Shown here piece by piece: positions 52,419 through 60,549 of a DNA stretch of 64,000 nt. The stretch lies in assembly GCA_947484275.1 (NCBI GenBank), contig CANKOY010000002.1:62001-126000 (forward strand), read 5' to 3'. The notes below the pieces were generated by a model. That model ran no database searches. It saw only the letters and a list, made by a program, of their open reading frames with translations, and was not told where the DNA came from. Origin of the DNA: Planctomycetota bacterium. GTDB lineage: Bacteria; Planctomycetota; UBA1135; GCA-002686595. A program made the translations under genes and the position numbers. The first letter of the stretch is position 1, and each line of letters opens with the position of its first letter.

Positions 52419-53690
52419 TCAGATCGCGAGCGTGATCCAAAGCCAGAACTTGCGCGTGTCCGTCAAGAAGTCGCGCGCGGCGTAGTCCGCGTACTTGACG
52501 CCGACAATCAACTCCTTGCGCAGCGGATAGCTGAGGCTGAGATCGAATTCGTCGCCGTAGTGATCGCCCCCATGATCGGCTCGAAATTCGTGCCAGACGA
52601 CGACCCCCTTGACCTTGGCGAGCGTTGCTTCGAGCGACACGTAGGTGTCGACCAGGCCGTCATCCGGTGTCGTCAAGAACTTGTCCGCCCAGCCGTTGAA
52701 GGCGTGCAGGGTCGCCAGCGGCGTCTGGAAGGCATCGCCGGGCTTGCCCGATCCGCCGAGCAGTTCCTGACCGACGGACAGGCTGACACTGCCTAGGCTC
52801 GCACCCAATTCCCCCAAGTAGTAGGTCTGGTCCACGTCGTTCGGATTGCCGCCAGAGTCCTTCTGTGCGGCCACTTCCGCGGTCCACAGGAACCCAAGGC
52901 CTTCCTCGGGAGCATGCTTGCCGCCCAGTCGCACGCCATAGGAATCGATGGACTTCATGGGATCGCTGTCGGAGTGCAGCAGGAAGGCGTAGAGGGCCAG
53001 CGTGCCCAGCGGCCCGAGGCTGCGCGAAACCCGCGCGAGGTGCGTGTCCGACTCAAGATCGCCGATCAGCGAGTTGGGGCCCTGGATGCGATTAACATTG
53101 TCCACAAAGGCATAGGTCGCCTCGAATCCGGCCAGGTCCAGTGCGGTCAGCTTTAGCGCGTCGAAAGTCTGCTCATTTTGACGCCAACCGACGTTGCCGA
53201 TGAAACGGTGGTTGTCGAACGTAAGGCGCTGGCGACCGACGCGCGCGTTCCAAGAGCCCGCTTCCGAGTGCTCAAGGAACGCCTGGTTGATTTCGGCTCC
53301 TTCAGGATCGACCACGATCGGGTACTGGGCGTTGCCGTTGGTGGTGCTGTTGTAATTCTCGTCGAAAAGCGCCGTCACATCCTCGAACTCAAGTGTTGCC
53401 GTGAGACCGTGCCAGGGCGCAGTCTGAAATCCGAGCACGGTGCGCAGGGTGGTGGCGTCGGCAGTCTTGGAGAACCCACCTTGGTTCACGTGCTCGTACC
53501 GCATTCGGGCTCCGACCCAGTAGCGGCCTTTCTGCATCCAATCCACCCAACTCCCGGGCCCCTCGGGCGCCGGCGCGAGTTGTACCGCAGCGGGGTCTTG
53601 GACGAGCGGCTCTCCAGCGCCGGTGCTGGAGGCCAGGAACAGAGCGAAGAGCGCAGCCGTGAATACGTGCGCGCGAGTTGATTGGATCAT
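52419..53690 (-). CDS. Outer-membrane beta-barrel (alginate-export/porin-like) protein
   Basis: 423 residues from the ATG at 53688-53690, giving a signal peptide (IQSTRAHVFTAALFALFLASS). The mature part is a series of amphipathic strands: RYWVGARMRYEHVNQGGFSK, RTVLGFQTAPWHGLTATLEFED, GSWNARVGRQRLTFDNHRFIG, WRQNEQTFDALKLTAL, LGTLALYAFLLHSDSD and FDLSLSYPLRKELIVGVKYADY, ending with aromatic LWITLAI as outer-membrane barrels do. The GRQRL-x-FDNHRFIGNVGWRQNEQTFDA motif is typical of alginate-export-like barrels. The substrate is unknown. Divergent from the universal stress protein gene and possibly under the same control. Confidence 0.87.
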   Translation of the reverse strand: MIQSTRAHVFTAALFALFLASSTGAGEPLVQDPAAVQLAPAPEGPGSWVDWMQKGRYWVGARMRYEHVNQGGFSKTADATTLRTVLGFQTAPWHGLTATLEFEDVTALFDENYNSTTNGNAQYPIVVDPEGAEINQAFLEHSEAGSWNARVGRQRLTFDNHRFIGNVGWRQNEQTFDALKLTALDLAGFEATYAFVDNVNRIQGPNSLIGDLESDTHLARVSRSLGPLGTLALYAFLLHSDSDPMKSIDSYGVRLGGKHAPEEGLGFLWTAEVAAQKDSGGNPNDVDQTYYLGELGASLGSVSLSVGQELLGGSGKPGDAFQTPLATLHAFNGWADKFLTTPDDGLVDTYVSLEATLAKVKGVVVWHEFRADHGGDHYGDEFDLSLSYPLRKELIVGVKYADYAARDFLTDTRKFWLWITLAI

Positions 53691-53756
53691 GCCATTGGTT
53701 CTAACCACGCTCCTTCGCGCCCGATCACCGTCGTTTGGCGTAGGGATGGCGACCTC

Positions 53757-53766
53757 TGTGCGTAGG
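53757..53766 (+). promoter_or_regulatory. Candidate operator TGTGCGTAGG
   Basis: This 10-mer recurs exactly, on the opposite strand, at 57479-57488 in front of the CBS gene. A related GCGTAGG lies 22 bp upstream at 53738. Proposed as a binding site for the NarL/FixJ-type regulator encoded at 56776; that link is inference. Confidence 0.4.
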
Positions 53767-53830
53767 CAATGCCGGTGCGCGTCCTGTGCGTGGATTCAAC
53801 CCCACGGTCGCGGCCGGGGATTGCATGCGC

Positions 53831-53843
53831 TGCGTCATACGCA
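53831..53843. promoter_or_regulatory. Palindrome TGCGTCATACGCA
   Basis: Perfect 5-bp arms (TGCGT/ACGCA) around CAT, followed by CA so that it also contains TACGCACA. It lies about 170 bp before the stress protein start and fits a dimeric regulator site of the same half-sequence as the 10-mer nearby. Confidence 0.4.
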
Positions 53844-54013
53844 CAAGGACTAGCTGCGGTACGGCGATCAACTACTCCGCGCAACCGACGGTTCAGGCGA
53901 GATTGGGATCGGCTCGGACCCGCAGAGCGGCCCCGGGATGTCCCCGTCGACGCGGATAGGGGCTCGCAAGCTCCAGCGGGTTCCGAGCATTTCACTCCAG
54001 GAGGAAGTCGATC

Positions 54014-54943
54014 ATGAATGCAAAGGCGCAGCCGCTTCCGATCCAAGTTCGCAAACTCATGGTCGCCTTTGATATCGGAGGGATCTCCGACGCGGCACTG
54101 GCCCGCGGGCTTGAGCTCGCTGCGCTGTTCGATGCGCGGCTGGAGGTGGTGCACGCCATCGGCCTTGCCGGTTCGCACTTCGAACTACTGCCGACCCCGA
54201 TAGCTGTTGCCAGCGAACTGGACCCGCTCACGTTGGTGCGAGAAAAGCTCGTGGGTTACGTCGGCAAGCTCCTGGAGCAGAACAAGAAGTCCCAGGGGAG
54301 CGCCGCGGAAATCCTGCACGTGGCCGCCGGCCGCCCGGCGACGGTCCTCGTGGATCGCGCCCGCGAGAGCAACGCCGACTTGATCGTCATGGGCGCTGTT
54401 CGCAAGCGCAAGCTGTTCGACTTTGGCAGTACGGCGCGCGGAGTATTCGCGAAGGCTCCCTGCGCCGTATGGGTTCAACCCGACATCCCCAAGCCGATCC
54501 GCACGATTCTCGTCGCCGTCGATTTCTCCACCGAAAGCGCCCACGCCCTGGCGACCGCGATCGACCTGGGGCGGCGCCTTGGGTCACGTGTCCACGCGCT
54601 GCATGTCTTCGATCCCTCCCCGCTCGATCTTGACGACTGGTACGGAGTTGGGACTTTCGGAACGATCGAATTGGCACGCAAGGCAACGGCGGAGGCATTC
54701 GAGCGGCAGATGGCCGGCGTGCACTGGCACGGCGTCAAGCACGATTGGGAGCTTGTCAGCGGCACTCCGGCGCCGCAGATCCTGGAGCAGGCCGAGCAGG
54801 CAGATCTGTTGCTGATGGGCACACACGGCCGGACGGGATTTTCCGCCGCGGTGCTCGGGAATATCGCCTACTCGGTGCTCGTGCGCGCGCCGGGACCGGT
54901 AATGGTCGTGCGCGATCCGGCTCGCAAGTTCGCTCACGGGTGA
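54014..54943 (+). CDS. Universal stress protein with two Usp domains
   Basis: 309 residues with an AGGAGG ribosome site. Domain 1 (~10-150) starts KLMVAFDIGGISDAALARGLELA; domain 2 (~160-300) starts RTILVAVDFSTESAHALATAIDLG. Domain 2 keeps the ATP-binding loop G-T-H-G-R-T-G followed by LGNIAYSVL, close to G2xG9xG(S/T). Domain 1 (GAVRKRKLFDFGSTARG) lacks the second Gly of that motif. Tandem Usp proteins of this size are typical hypoxia or stress targets. It lies 279 bp upstream of the sensor kinase gene on the same strand. Confidence 0.93.
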   Translation: MNAKAQPLPIQVRKLMVAFDIGGISDAALARGLELAALFDARLEVVHAIGLAGSHFELLPTPIAVASELDPLTLVREKLVGYVGKLLEQNKKSQGSAAEILHVAAGRPATVLVDRARESNADLIVMGAVRKRKLFDFGSTARGVFAKAPCAVWVQPDIPKPIRTILVAVDFSTESAHALATAIDLGRRLGSRVHALHVFDPSPLDLDDWYGVGTFGTIELARKATAEAFERQMAGVHWHGVKHDWELVSGTPAPQILEQAEQADLLLMGTHGRTGFSAAVLGNIAYSVLVRAPGPVMVVRDPARKFAHG

Positions 54944-54995
54944 GCCCGGGGGCCCAGCATGCATCAGGCGTGTCGCGACTGCGATCACGAGCAGA

Positions 54996-55011
54996 TGCGC
55001 ATTATTGCGCA
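54996..55011. promoter_or_regulatory. Inverted repeat upstream of the sensor kinase gene
   Basis: TGCGCA (54996-55001) and TGCGCA (55006-55011) flank TTAT in the 279-bp gap before the kinase gene; another TGCGCA follows near 55029. It may be an operator, but TGCGCA is self-complementary and common in GC-rich DNA. Confidence 0.25.
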
Positions 55012-55222
55012 GTACCACCGGGTAAGACTGCGCAGTGCCGAGCCAGGATGGGGTCCCCTGAGTGCATCAGCGAGGCCGCGGCGCGCAGGTGCCGACCGCA
55101 ATCCGCCCGATGCAAGGCTAGGATGAACCCACGCGCTGCGATTCGCTTGCCAGCGCCGCGGACCTTCGCACCAGCGCAGTACGACGCCGCCTGCGCCCTT
55201 CGTTTCGCCCTCGCAGCAGTCC

Positions 55223-56779
55223 ATGAAGCAAGATCAACCCAAACCGACGGCGACGGCCAGCGCGCGAGCTGACGCGGCAGCGGACGCGCACCTGCGCTCG
55301 CTAGACGAAATCATGCATCGGGCTGTGCTTGCGTCGGTCCTCGATCCAACGCTCACGATCGATGGCTACGGGTTGATTCTGCAGGCCAGCGATTCGGTAG
55401 AGACGGTCTTCGGCTGGAAACCGGCGGAGCTTTCCGGGCAGAACATCAGGATCCTGATGCCGGAGCCGCATTTCAGCCTGCACGACGAGTACTTGGCCAA
55501 TTATCGGCGCACGGGGATCACGCACATCCTGAATTTGACGCGCGAATTCTCGGTCAAGAAAAAGAACGGCGAGTTGGTGGACTGTGAACTGTCGGTGGCG
55601 CGCACGGACTTACCCGGTGGCCATCCGCCGGTGTTCATCGGATCGTTCCGCGACATCAGCGCACGCAAGCGCGTGGAACAGGCTCTACGCCAGAGCGAGC
55701 GGCGCTTCCACGCGATTTTCGACCAGTCCTTTCAGTACGTCGGTTTGCTACAGCCCGACGGGACGTTGATCGAAGTCAACCGCGCGGCCCTGGAAGCCGG
55801 AGGTCTGCGGCGTGAGGACGTACTGGGCTTGCCGTTCTGGGAGACGCCCTGGTGGACCACGGATCCCGCGACCTCCGCGCGTTGCAGGGCTGCGGTGGAG
55901 CGCGCCGCCGCTGGTGAGTTCGTGCGCTTCGAGACTTGCATTCGCGGGCGCGGACCTGAATTGTTGTCCATCGACTTTTCATTGACGCCGGTCGTCGATG
56001 ACAAGGGCGCCGTGGTCATGCTGATTCCCGAGGGGCGCGATACCACCGAGCTCAAACGCGCCCAGCGCACGGAAACTCAGATGCTCCGCGCCCTGGCCAC
56101 GGTGGGCGAATCCGCTGCGGTGCTCGCGCACGAGATCAAAAATCCGATCACGGCGATCAACGTTGCTCTGCGCGCCGTGGCCGACCAGTTGGGACAGGAC
56201 CATCGTGTGATTCTCGAGGACCTCTCGAGCCGCATGATGCGCCTTGAGCGCATGCTGCGGCGCACGCTTTCGTTCGTGAAGCCCATCGACTTGCGCTTTG
56301 AGACGGTGGACATGGTGGATGCCGTGAATTCCGCGGTGCGCCTGCTGCGGCCGGTGATCGTCAAGGCGGGCATCGACGTGCGCATGTCCCGCGCCAACGG
56401 CGCGACGCGCGTTCAGGGCGACCGCGCCCTGCTCGAGGAAGTGGTGACCAACCTCCTCGCCAATGCCATTGAGGCTCTGGAGGGAAAGGCCCCCCCCTGC
56501 CTGGTCGAGATCAAGCTCGCCGCGCTCGACCACGGGCGCATACAGATTTCGGTGGAGGACAACGGGCCCGGAATCCCCGAAAGCCTGCGCCACACACTCT
56601 TTCAGCCCTACGTGACGACCAAGAGCCGAGGCACGGGCCTGGGCCTTGCCTTCTGCAAGAAGGTGGTCGACGAGCATCACGGATCGATCGCCGTTGGAGT
56701 CTCGACCTCAGGTGGCGCGCGCTTCGAATTGACACTTCCTCAAGTTCAACCCCTGGCCGGATCGACCCCCGCATCATGA
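55223..56779 (+). CDS. FixL-like PAS-PAS sensor histidine kinase with conserved haem His/Arg
   Basis: 518 residues, no membrane helix, so a soluble sensor. PAS1 (~30-150) is FixL-like: ILMPEPHFSLHDEYLANYRRTG then HILNLTREFSVKKKNG. His87 and Arg107 fall at the positions of haem-ligand His200 and oxygen-switch Arg220 of Bradyrhizobium FixL, with the same 20-residue spacing. PAS2 spans ~155-280 (FHAIFDQSFQYVGLLQPDGTLIEVN). The dimerisation domain has the phospho-His303 in AVLAHEIKNPITAIN. The ATPase has VVTNLLANAIEAL (N box), VEDNGPGIPE (G1) and SRGTGLGLAFCKKVV (G2). Its stop overlaps the response regulator start (ATGA), so they form a cognate pair. The haem-binding call is by motif alignment only. 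Confidence 0.93.
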   Translation: MKQDQPKPTATASARADAAADAHLRSLDEIMHRAVLASVLDPTLTIDGYGLILQASDSVETVFGWKPAELSGQNIRILMPEPHFSLHDEYLANYRRTGITHILNLTREFSVKKKNGELVDCELSVARTDLPGGHPPVFIGSFRDISARKRVEQALRQSERRFHAIFDQSFQYVGLLQPDGTLIEVNRAALEAGGLRREDVLGLPFWETPWWTTDPATSARCRAAVERAAAGEFVRFETCIRGRGPELLSIDFSLTPVVDDKGAVVMLIPEGRDTTELKRAQRTETQMLRALATVGESAAVLAHEIKNPITAINVALRAVADQLGQDHRVILEDLSSRMMRLERMLRRTLSFVKPIDLRFETVDMVDAVNSAVRLLRPVIVKAGIDVRMSRANGATRVQGDRALLEEVVTNLLANAIEALEGKAPPCLVEIKLAALDHGRIQISVEDNGPGIPESLRHTLFQPYVTTKSRGTGLGLAFCKKVVDEHHGSIAVGVSTSGGARFELTLPQVQPLAGSTPAS

Positions 56780-57441
56780 TGGACCGCAGCCCGATCAAAG
56801 TTTTCCTGGTAGACGACCAGGCGATGCTGCGCGCAGCGTTCAAGAGCCTGCTCGCGCGCGATTCCCGTTACCAGGTCGTCGGCGACGTCGGCGACGCCCG
56901 TGAGGCGATTGCGACTGTGGGCCAGCTGCGCCCCGACGTGATCCTGCTCGACATCACGATGCCCGGATTGTCGGGGCTCGACGCCATCGTGCCCCTGCGC
57001 AGGGAATTGCCGACGGTGCGCATTCTGATGCTGACACACCACGAGGGCGAATCCTTCGTTCAGCAGGCGATGAAGTTCGGCGCCGACGGCTACTTGTCGA
57101 AGGATTCGGATCCCGAAGAACTGGCGATCGCCCTCGATGCGGTGGCGCGCGGTCGGCCCTATCTATCGCCCAAGGTTGTCGGCGGACTGGTGGCCATGGC
57201 GCGCGGCACTGAACCGATGAATCACGAGGTGCCCAGTCGGATTGGTTCCCTGACGTCGCGCGAACGCGAAGTGTTCCAGCTGCTGGCGCTGGGCAAGAGC
57301 AACAAGGACGTCGCCCGCGAGCTCAAACTGAGCCTCGGCACTGCCAAGAAACACCGCGAAAACCTGCAGCGCAAGCTCGATTGCCACAGCGCGGCAGAAC
57401 TGGCGCGATTGGCGATCAGCGAGGGCCTGCTGCGCATCTGA
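56776..57441 (+). CDS. NarL/FixJ-family response regulator
   Basis: 221 residues. Receiver domain (~7-125): acidic pair Asp13-Asp14, phosphoacceptor Asp59 in DVILLDITMPG, the conserved Thr in ILMLTHHEGE and Lys in GYLSKDSD. LuxR-type helix-turn-helix (~155-215): LTSREREVFQLLALGKSNKDVARELKLSLGTAKKHRENLQRKL. All receiver signature residues are intact. Start overlaps the kinase stop (ATGA). It is the expected target of the FixL-like kinase. Likely regulated genes are the stress protein, CBS and porin genes around it. Confidence 0.95.
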   Translation: MMDRSPIKVFLVDDQAMLRAAFKSLLARDSRYQVVGDVGDAREAIATVGQLRPDVILLDITMPGLSGLDAIVPLRRELPTVRILMLTHHEGESFVQQAMKFGADGYLSKDSDPEELAIALDAVARGRPYLSPKVVGGLVAMARGTEPMNHEVPSRIGSLTSREREVFQLLALGKSNKDVARELKLSLGTAKKHRENLQRKLDCHSAAELARLAISEGLLRI

Positions 57442-57478
57442 AGCCGGGCGCGGGGGACGCAGCCTTGTTCATGGCCTT

Positions 57479-57488
57479 CCTACGCACA
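57479..57488 (-). promoter_or_regulatory. Candidate operator TGTGCGTAGG (minus strand)
   Basis: Exact reverse-complement copy of the motif at 53757-53766, located about 90 bp before the CBS gene start. A further ACGCA half-site occurs at about 57456. Confidence 0.4.
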
Positions 57489-57576
57489 TTGATCCGTGGA
57501 GGCACGTGCTCGGTGGACCGAGAATCGCGTTCGGCTGGACGAGCTGAACCGATCCGGTCCAAAGGAGAACCCGAGA

Positions 57577-58101
57577 ATGACACTGCATGAGATCCTCCAG
57601 CGCGACGTGGACACGGCCCTGCCCACGGAATCCACTCAGGTGGCTGCGCAGCGCATGGCCACACGCAACGTCGGGATGCTGGTGGTTCTCGACGGGAAGG
57701 CTCGGCCCGTGGGCGTGCTCACGGATCGCGACTTGGCGATTTCGGTTGTGGCCTCGGGTCTAAATCCGCATCAGACTCTGGTGCGCGATGTGATGACCTC
57801 GGAACCCACCACAATCGGCAACGAGCGGTCCGCGGACGATGCCCTGATCATCATGCGCTCGCGCGGCATCAGACGGTTGCCGATCGTCAATGGACGCGGC
57901 GTGCTCGTCGGGGTAGTCAGCCTGGACGACGTGCTGCAGAGATTGTCCAGGCAGTTGGCAGGCACTGCCGAAGTTCTCGACACGAGTTCACCGCGGCGCC
58001 TCGGAGTTTCGCAGCTTTCCCCCGGCTCGGAAGTGCCCGATGTCGATTCCACTGCGGCCCATCGACGACCACCAACCCGCGGGTGGAGGGTCGATAGCTG
58101 A
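57577..58101 (+). CDS. Two-CBS-domain protein (Hrp1-like)
   Basis: 174 residues from the ATG at 57577, preceded by AAAGGAG. CBS1 (~5-62) has LPTESTQVAAQRMATRNVGMLVVLDG and PVGVLTDRDLAISVVASGLNP; CBS2 (~70-125) has VMTSEPTTIGNERSADDALIIMRSRGIRRLPIV and LVGVVSLDDVLQRLS. CBS pairs bind adenine nucleotides and sense energy state. Layout and motifs resemble mycobacterial Hrp1 (Rv2626c), a hypoxia-induced DosR target. The last ~40 residues are polar and probably disordered. It lies 135 bp after the response regulator gene with its own candidate operator. Confidence 0.9.
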   Translation: MTLHEILQRDVDTALPTESTQVAAQRMATRNVGMLVVLDGKARPVGVLTDRDLAISVVASGLNPHQTLVRDVMTSEPTTIGNERSADDALIIMRSRGIRRLPIVNGRGVLVGVVSLDDVLQRLSRQLAGTAEVLDTSSPRRLGVSQLSPGSEVPDVDSTAAHRRPPTRGWRVDS

Positions 58102-58278
58102 CACATCGGGGGCGTCGGGCTCGGCCGATTTCCATGATCGGCCAAGGCTCCAGTGTGAATGCGGCGCTCCGCCGCGGCCCAGGCGCAGGGGTGCGAACCA
58201 GGGGGCGGCCGCCCGCGGCATCTGCGGCGCGAACAAGCAATTGGCCGCATCCAGCGATAGCCTTGCTCGCCCGCGCCC

Positions 58279-59937
58279 GTGAGCACTCCTCCGCCCCCTG
58301 CCCCGCCTTCCCTGAGTCACGCCGAGCCAAAGCCGCTGCCGGCCGTGGTCTGGTGTTTCGTCGTGGGCCTGTACCTGGTGTTCGCGGCGGCCGGCGTCCT
58401 GACGCGGGACTTCGGCTACTACTTCGACGACAAACTCCACGTCGAGGCACTGCGGGTCACGTTCGAGAGCGGAGTGCCGCTGCCGCGGTACTACCACTAT
58501 CCGTCGGTCAGCTACATCGTCTCGATGCTGGCTTCCCTGCCGTCCCTTGCGGCCCATGGATTCGACGGCGTTGCCTACGCAGGCGAGTTGAGCGCAGCCC
58601 TGGAACGCGAAATGGTCCCCGCACCGCGCGTGCTGCTCGACGCGCGCGCGCTGTTCAGCGCACTGTCCCACTTGGCCATGTTCTGGGCCGCGCTCCTCGC
58701 GTGGCGCCTGTCGGCTTCGCGCCTTGCCGCGATCAGCGCGGCGCTGATCCTGGCGCTGTCCTTCGAGTTTCACTACCACTCGCGGATCTGGTCACCGGAC
58801 GCGTTGATGGCCCAATTCGTGCTGCTTTCGGTGCTCTGCGCCCAGCGCTACTCGGTGAACGCGCGTCCGCGGGACCTGATCTCGGCGGCGGCGGCCGCGG
58901 GGCTCGCGGCGGGCACGAAGTTCCCAGGCGCCATGGCACTGACCGCCGTGGGAGTGGCAGTCTTAGGACTGGAATTCGGTGCGCCGGGAAAGGAACTCGG
59001 CCTGCGCGCCCTGGGCCGCGTGGCGAGGATCTGCCTCCTGTCGTTCGCAATGATGCTCACCGTGTTCCTCGCGACAACGCCGGGCATCTTGCTCGACTAC
59101 GATCTCGCGCACGAGCACATCGCCATGGAGCTGCGCCACTACCGCGGCGAAGGCAGCGCTGGCGCACACGCGCCCTACGCCGTCGCGGCTGGCTGGGACA
59201 ATTTGCAGCGCCAACTCGCGTACCTCACAGTTCAGGCACTGTCGTACTCGAAGATCTCCGCTGGTCTTCTGTTCACCCTGGCGTTGCTTGGCGCCGGCTG
59301 GCTAGTGCGCAGGGATCGGTTCCAGGCGGCGGTGCTGTTCAGCCTGCCCCTGCTCTACGTCGCTTACTTCAGCTACCAGCGCATGATGGTCGTGCGCAAC
59401 TTCGCGGTGATGTTGCCCTTTCTGGCCATCGCCGCGGGCATCGGTGTCCACGGCCTGCACGCCGTGATCCGCACGCGCGCACTGCGCATCAGCGCGCTGT
59501 TCGTCGTGGCCGCGGCGCTGTGCTGGAACGCCGTGTTCCTTGTGCGCGCTGACCTCTCGATCCTCAAGCGCCGCAGTCTCGACATGCCGACCGCGTTGGC
59601 CGAGTTCGTCGCCTCGACATCAAAGCCGCTGTTCCTCGCGCCCAATGCGCGCGATCTCATCGCCGGACGGGCCCCGGGCCTCATGTCCGAGGGCAAGATC
59701 GTCGTCGATCCACGCGAGGCCGAGCATGCGCTCGTGCTTCCCAGCGACCTCGCGCAGCTCATGAAGCGGCCAGGGTTCTCGAAACTTGACTTGCGCGCCA
59801 ACTGGCCGGGGATCTACGAACCGCTTCCCGAGGGACCGTGGGAGGTCAACTACTCCTACTACCCCACCTGGCGCGGCGACGTTCGCCCGCTGCGGATCAC
59901 CACTGAGTACTACCGCGTTCTTGCGGGAGAACAATGA
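58279..59937 (+). CDS. GT39-like polytopic membrane glycosyltransferase
   Basis: 552 residues from a GTG start. After a Pro-rich cytoplasmic tail, about ten hydrophobic helices span residues 20-430. The first periplasmic loop has RDFGYYFDDKLHVEALRVTFESG, an acidic pair in the catalytic position of GT-C/PMT_2 enzymes. FHYHSRIWSPDALMAQFVLLSVL and AGTKFPGAMALTAVGV follow as in dolichyl-phosphate-mannose-type transferases. The C-terminal ~120 residues are soluble. It probably transfers a sugar from a lipid carrier to a surface molecule; the acceptor is unknown. Rhodanese and penicillin-acylase genes follow on the same strand. Confidence 0.8.
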   Translation: MSTPPPPAPPSLSHAEPKPLPAVVWCFVVGLYLVFAAAGVLTRDFGYYFDDKLHVEALRVTFESGVPLPRYYHYPSVSYIVSMLASLPSLAAHGFDGVAYAGELSAALEREMVPAPRVLLDARALFSALSHLAMFWAALLAWRLSASRLAAISAALILALSFEFHYHSRIWSPDALMAQFVLLSVLCAQRYSVNARPRDLISAAAAAGLAAGTKFPGAMALTAVGVAVLGLEFGAPGKELGLRALGRVARICLLSFAMMLTVFLATTPGILLDYDLAHEHIAMELRHYRGEGSAGAHAPYAVAAGWDNLQRQLAYLTVQALSYSKISAGLLFTLALLGAGWLVRRDRFQAAVLFSLPLLYVAYFSYQRMMVVRNFAVMLPFLAIAAGIGVHGLHAVIRTRALRISALFVVAAALCWNAVFLVRADLSILKRRSLDMPTALAEFVASTSKPLFLAPNARDLIAGRAPGLMSEGKIVVDPREAEHALVLPSDLAQLMKRPGFSKLDLRANWPGIYEPLPEGPWEVNYSYYPTWRGDVRPLRITTEYYRVLAGEQ

Positions 59938-59958
59938 GCACGCCGAAGTGAGGATTGC

Positions 59959-60498
59959 ATGGAACTCGCAGCATTGATCGTCGCCGCAGTCGGACTCCTG
60001 GCAGCGCTGCTGGCCCTCGGGCGCACGTCGTCCTTCTCCGGCCGCATCGAAGAGGCCCAAAGGGACTCGAAACGTCGCGCGGAAAACGTGGCCGAGGAAC
60101 TGGAGCGCGCGCTCAACACGCAGCGTGAGCTCTTGGCCCTGGTCGCCGCGGGCGCCCCGCTGACGCGCGACATGATCCTCGAAGGCCGCCTGTGGAGCGA
60201 TGTGGACGGCGCCACCGCGAAAAAGCTCGTTGACGACGGCGCGCGCCTGCTCGACGTGCGAACTCCGTCCGAGACGAGCGGCGGGATTATCCCTGGCGCG
60301 ATCATGATCCCGATCGACGCGCTGGAGGCCCGCGTCGGAGAGTTGCCGAACGACGCTCGACCTTGGGTGATCTACTGCGCCGCTGGAAGTCGCTCCGCGG
60401 CAGCCTGCGAGTTCCTTTCGCACCAAGGGCACAGCGGGCTCCACAACCTCAGCGCCGGCATCGGTGCATGGAATGGAATCTTGGCACGACCGGCCTGA
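59959..60498 (+). CDS. Membrane-anchored rhodanese-like protein
   Basis: 179 residues. An N-terminal helix (LAALIVAAVGLLAALLALG) anchors it, followed by a charged coiled-coil-like stretch (SGRIEEAQRDSKRRAENVAEEL) and a rhodanese domain (~75-178): GARLLDVRTPSETSGGIIPGAIMIPID and the active-site loop VIYCAAGSRSAAACEFL with the catalytic Cys. Length and loop fit single-domain sulfurtransferases of the YgaP/GlpE type. 21 bp downstream of the GT39-like gene. Confidence 0.92.
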   Translation: MELAALIVAAVGLLAALLALGRTSSFSGRIEEAQRDSKRRAENVAEELERALNTQRELLALVAAGAPLTRDMILEGRLWSDVDGATAKKLVDDGARLLDVRTPSETSGGIIPGAIMIPIDALEARVGELPNDARPWVIYCAAGSRSAAACEFLSHQGHSGLHNLSAGIGAWNGILARPA

Positions 60499-60549
60499 TC
60501 GCGGGCGCGCGCAGCGCCGAAAGAGTAGGGTGAGCGGCGACGTGACTCC

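Larger units (their letters stand above)
53691..54013. other. Divergent promoter region between porin and universal stress protein genes
   Basis: 323 bp with no gene. It contains GCGTAGG twice, 22 bp apart (53738 and 53760), the second within TGTGCGTAGG, plus the palindrome TGCGTCATACGCA at 53831-53843. AGGAGG at 53999-54004 is the ribosome site of the stress protein gene. Confidence 0.6.
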
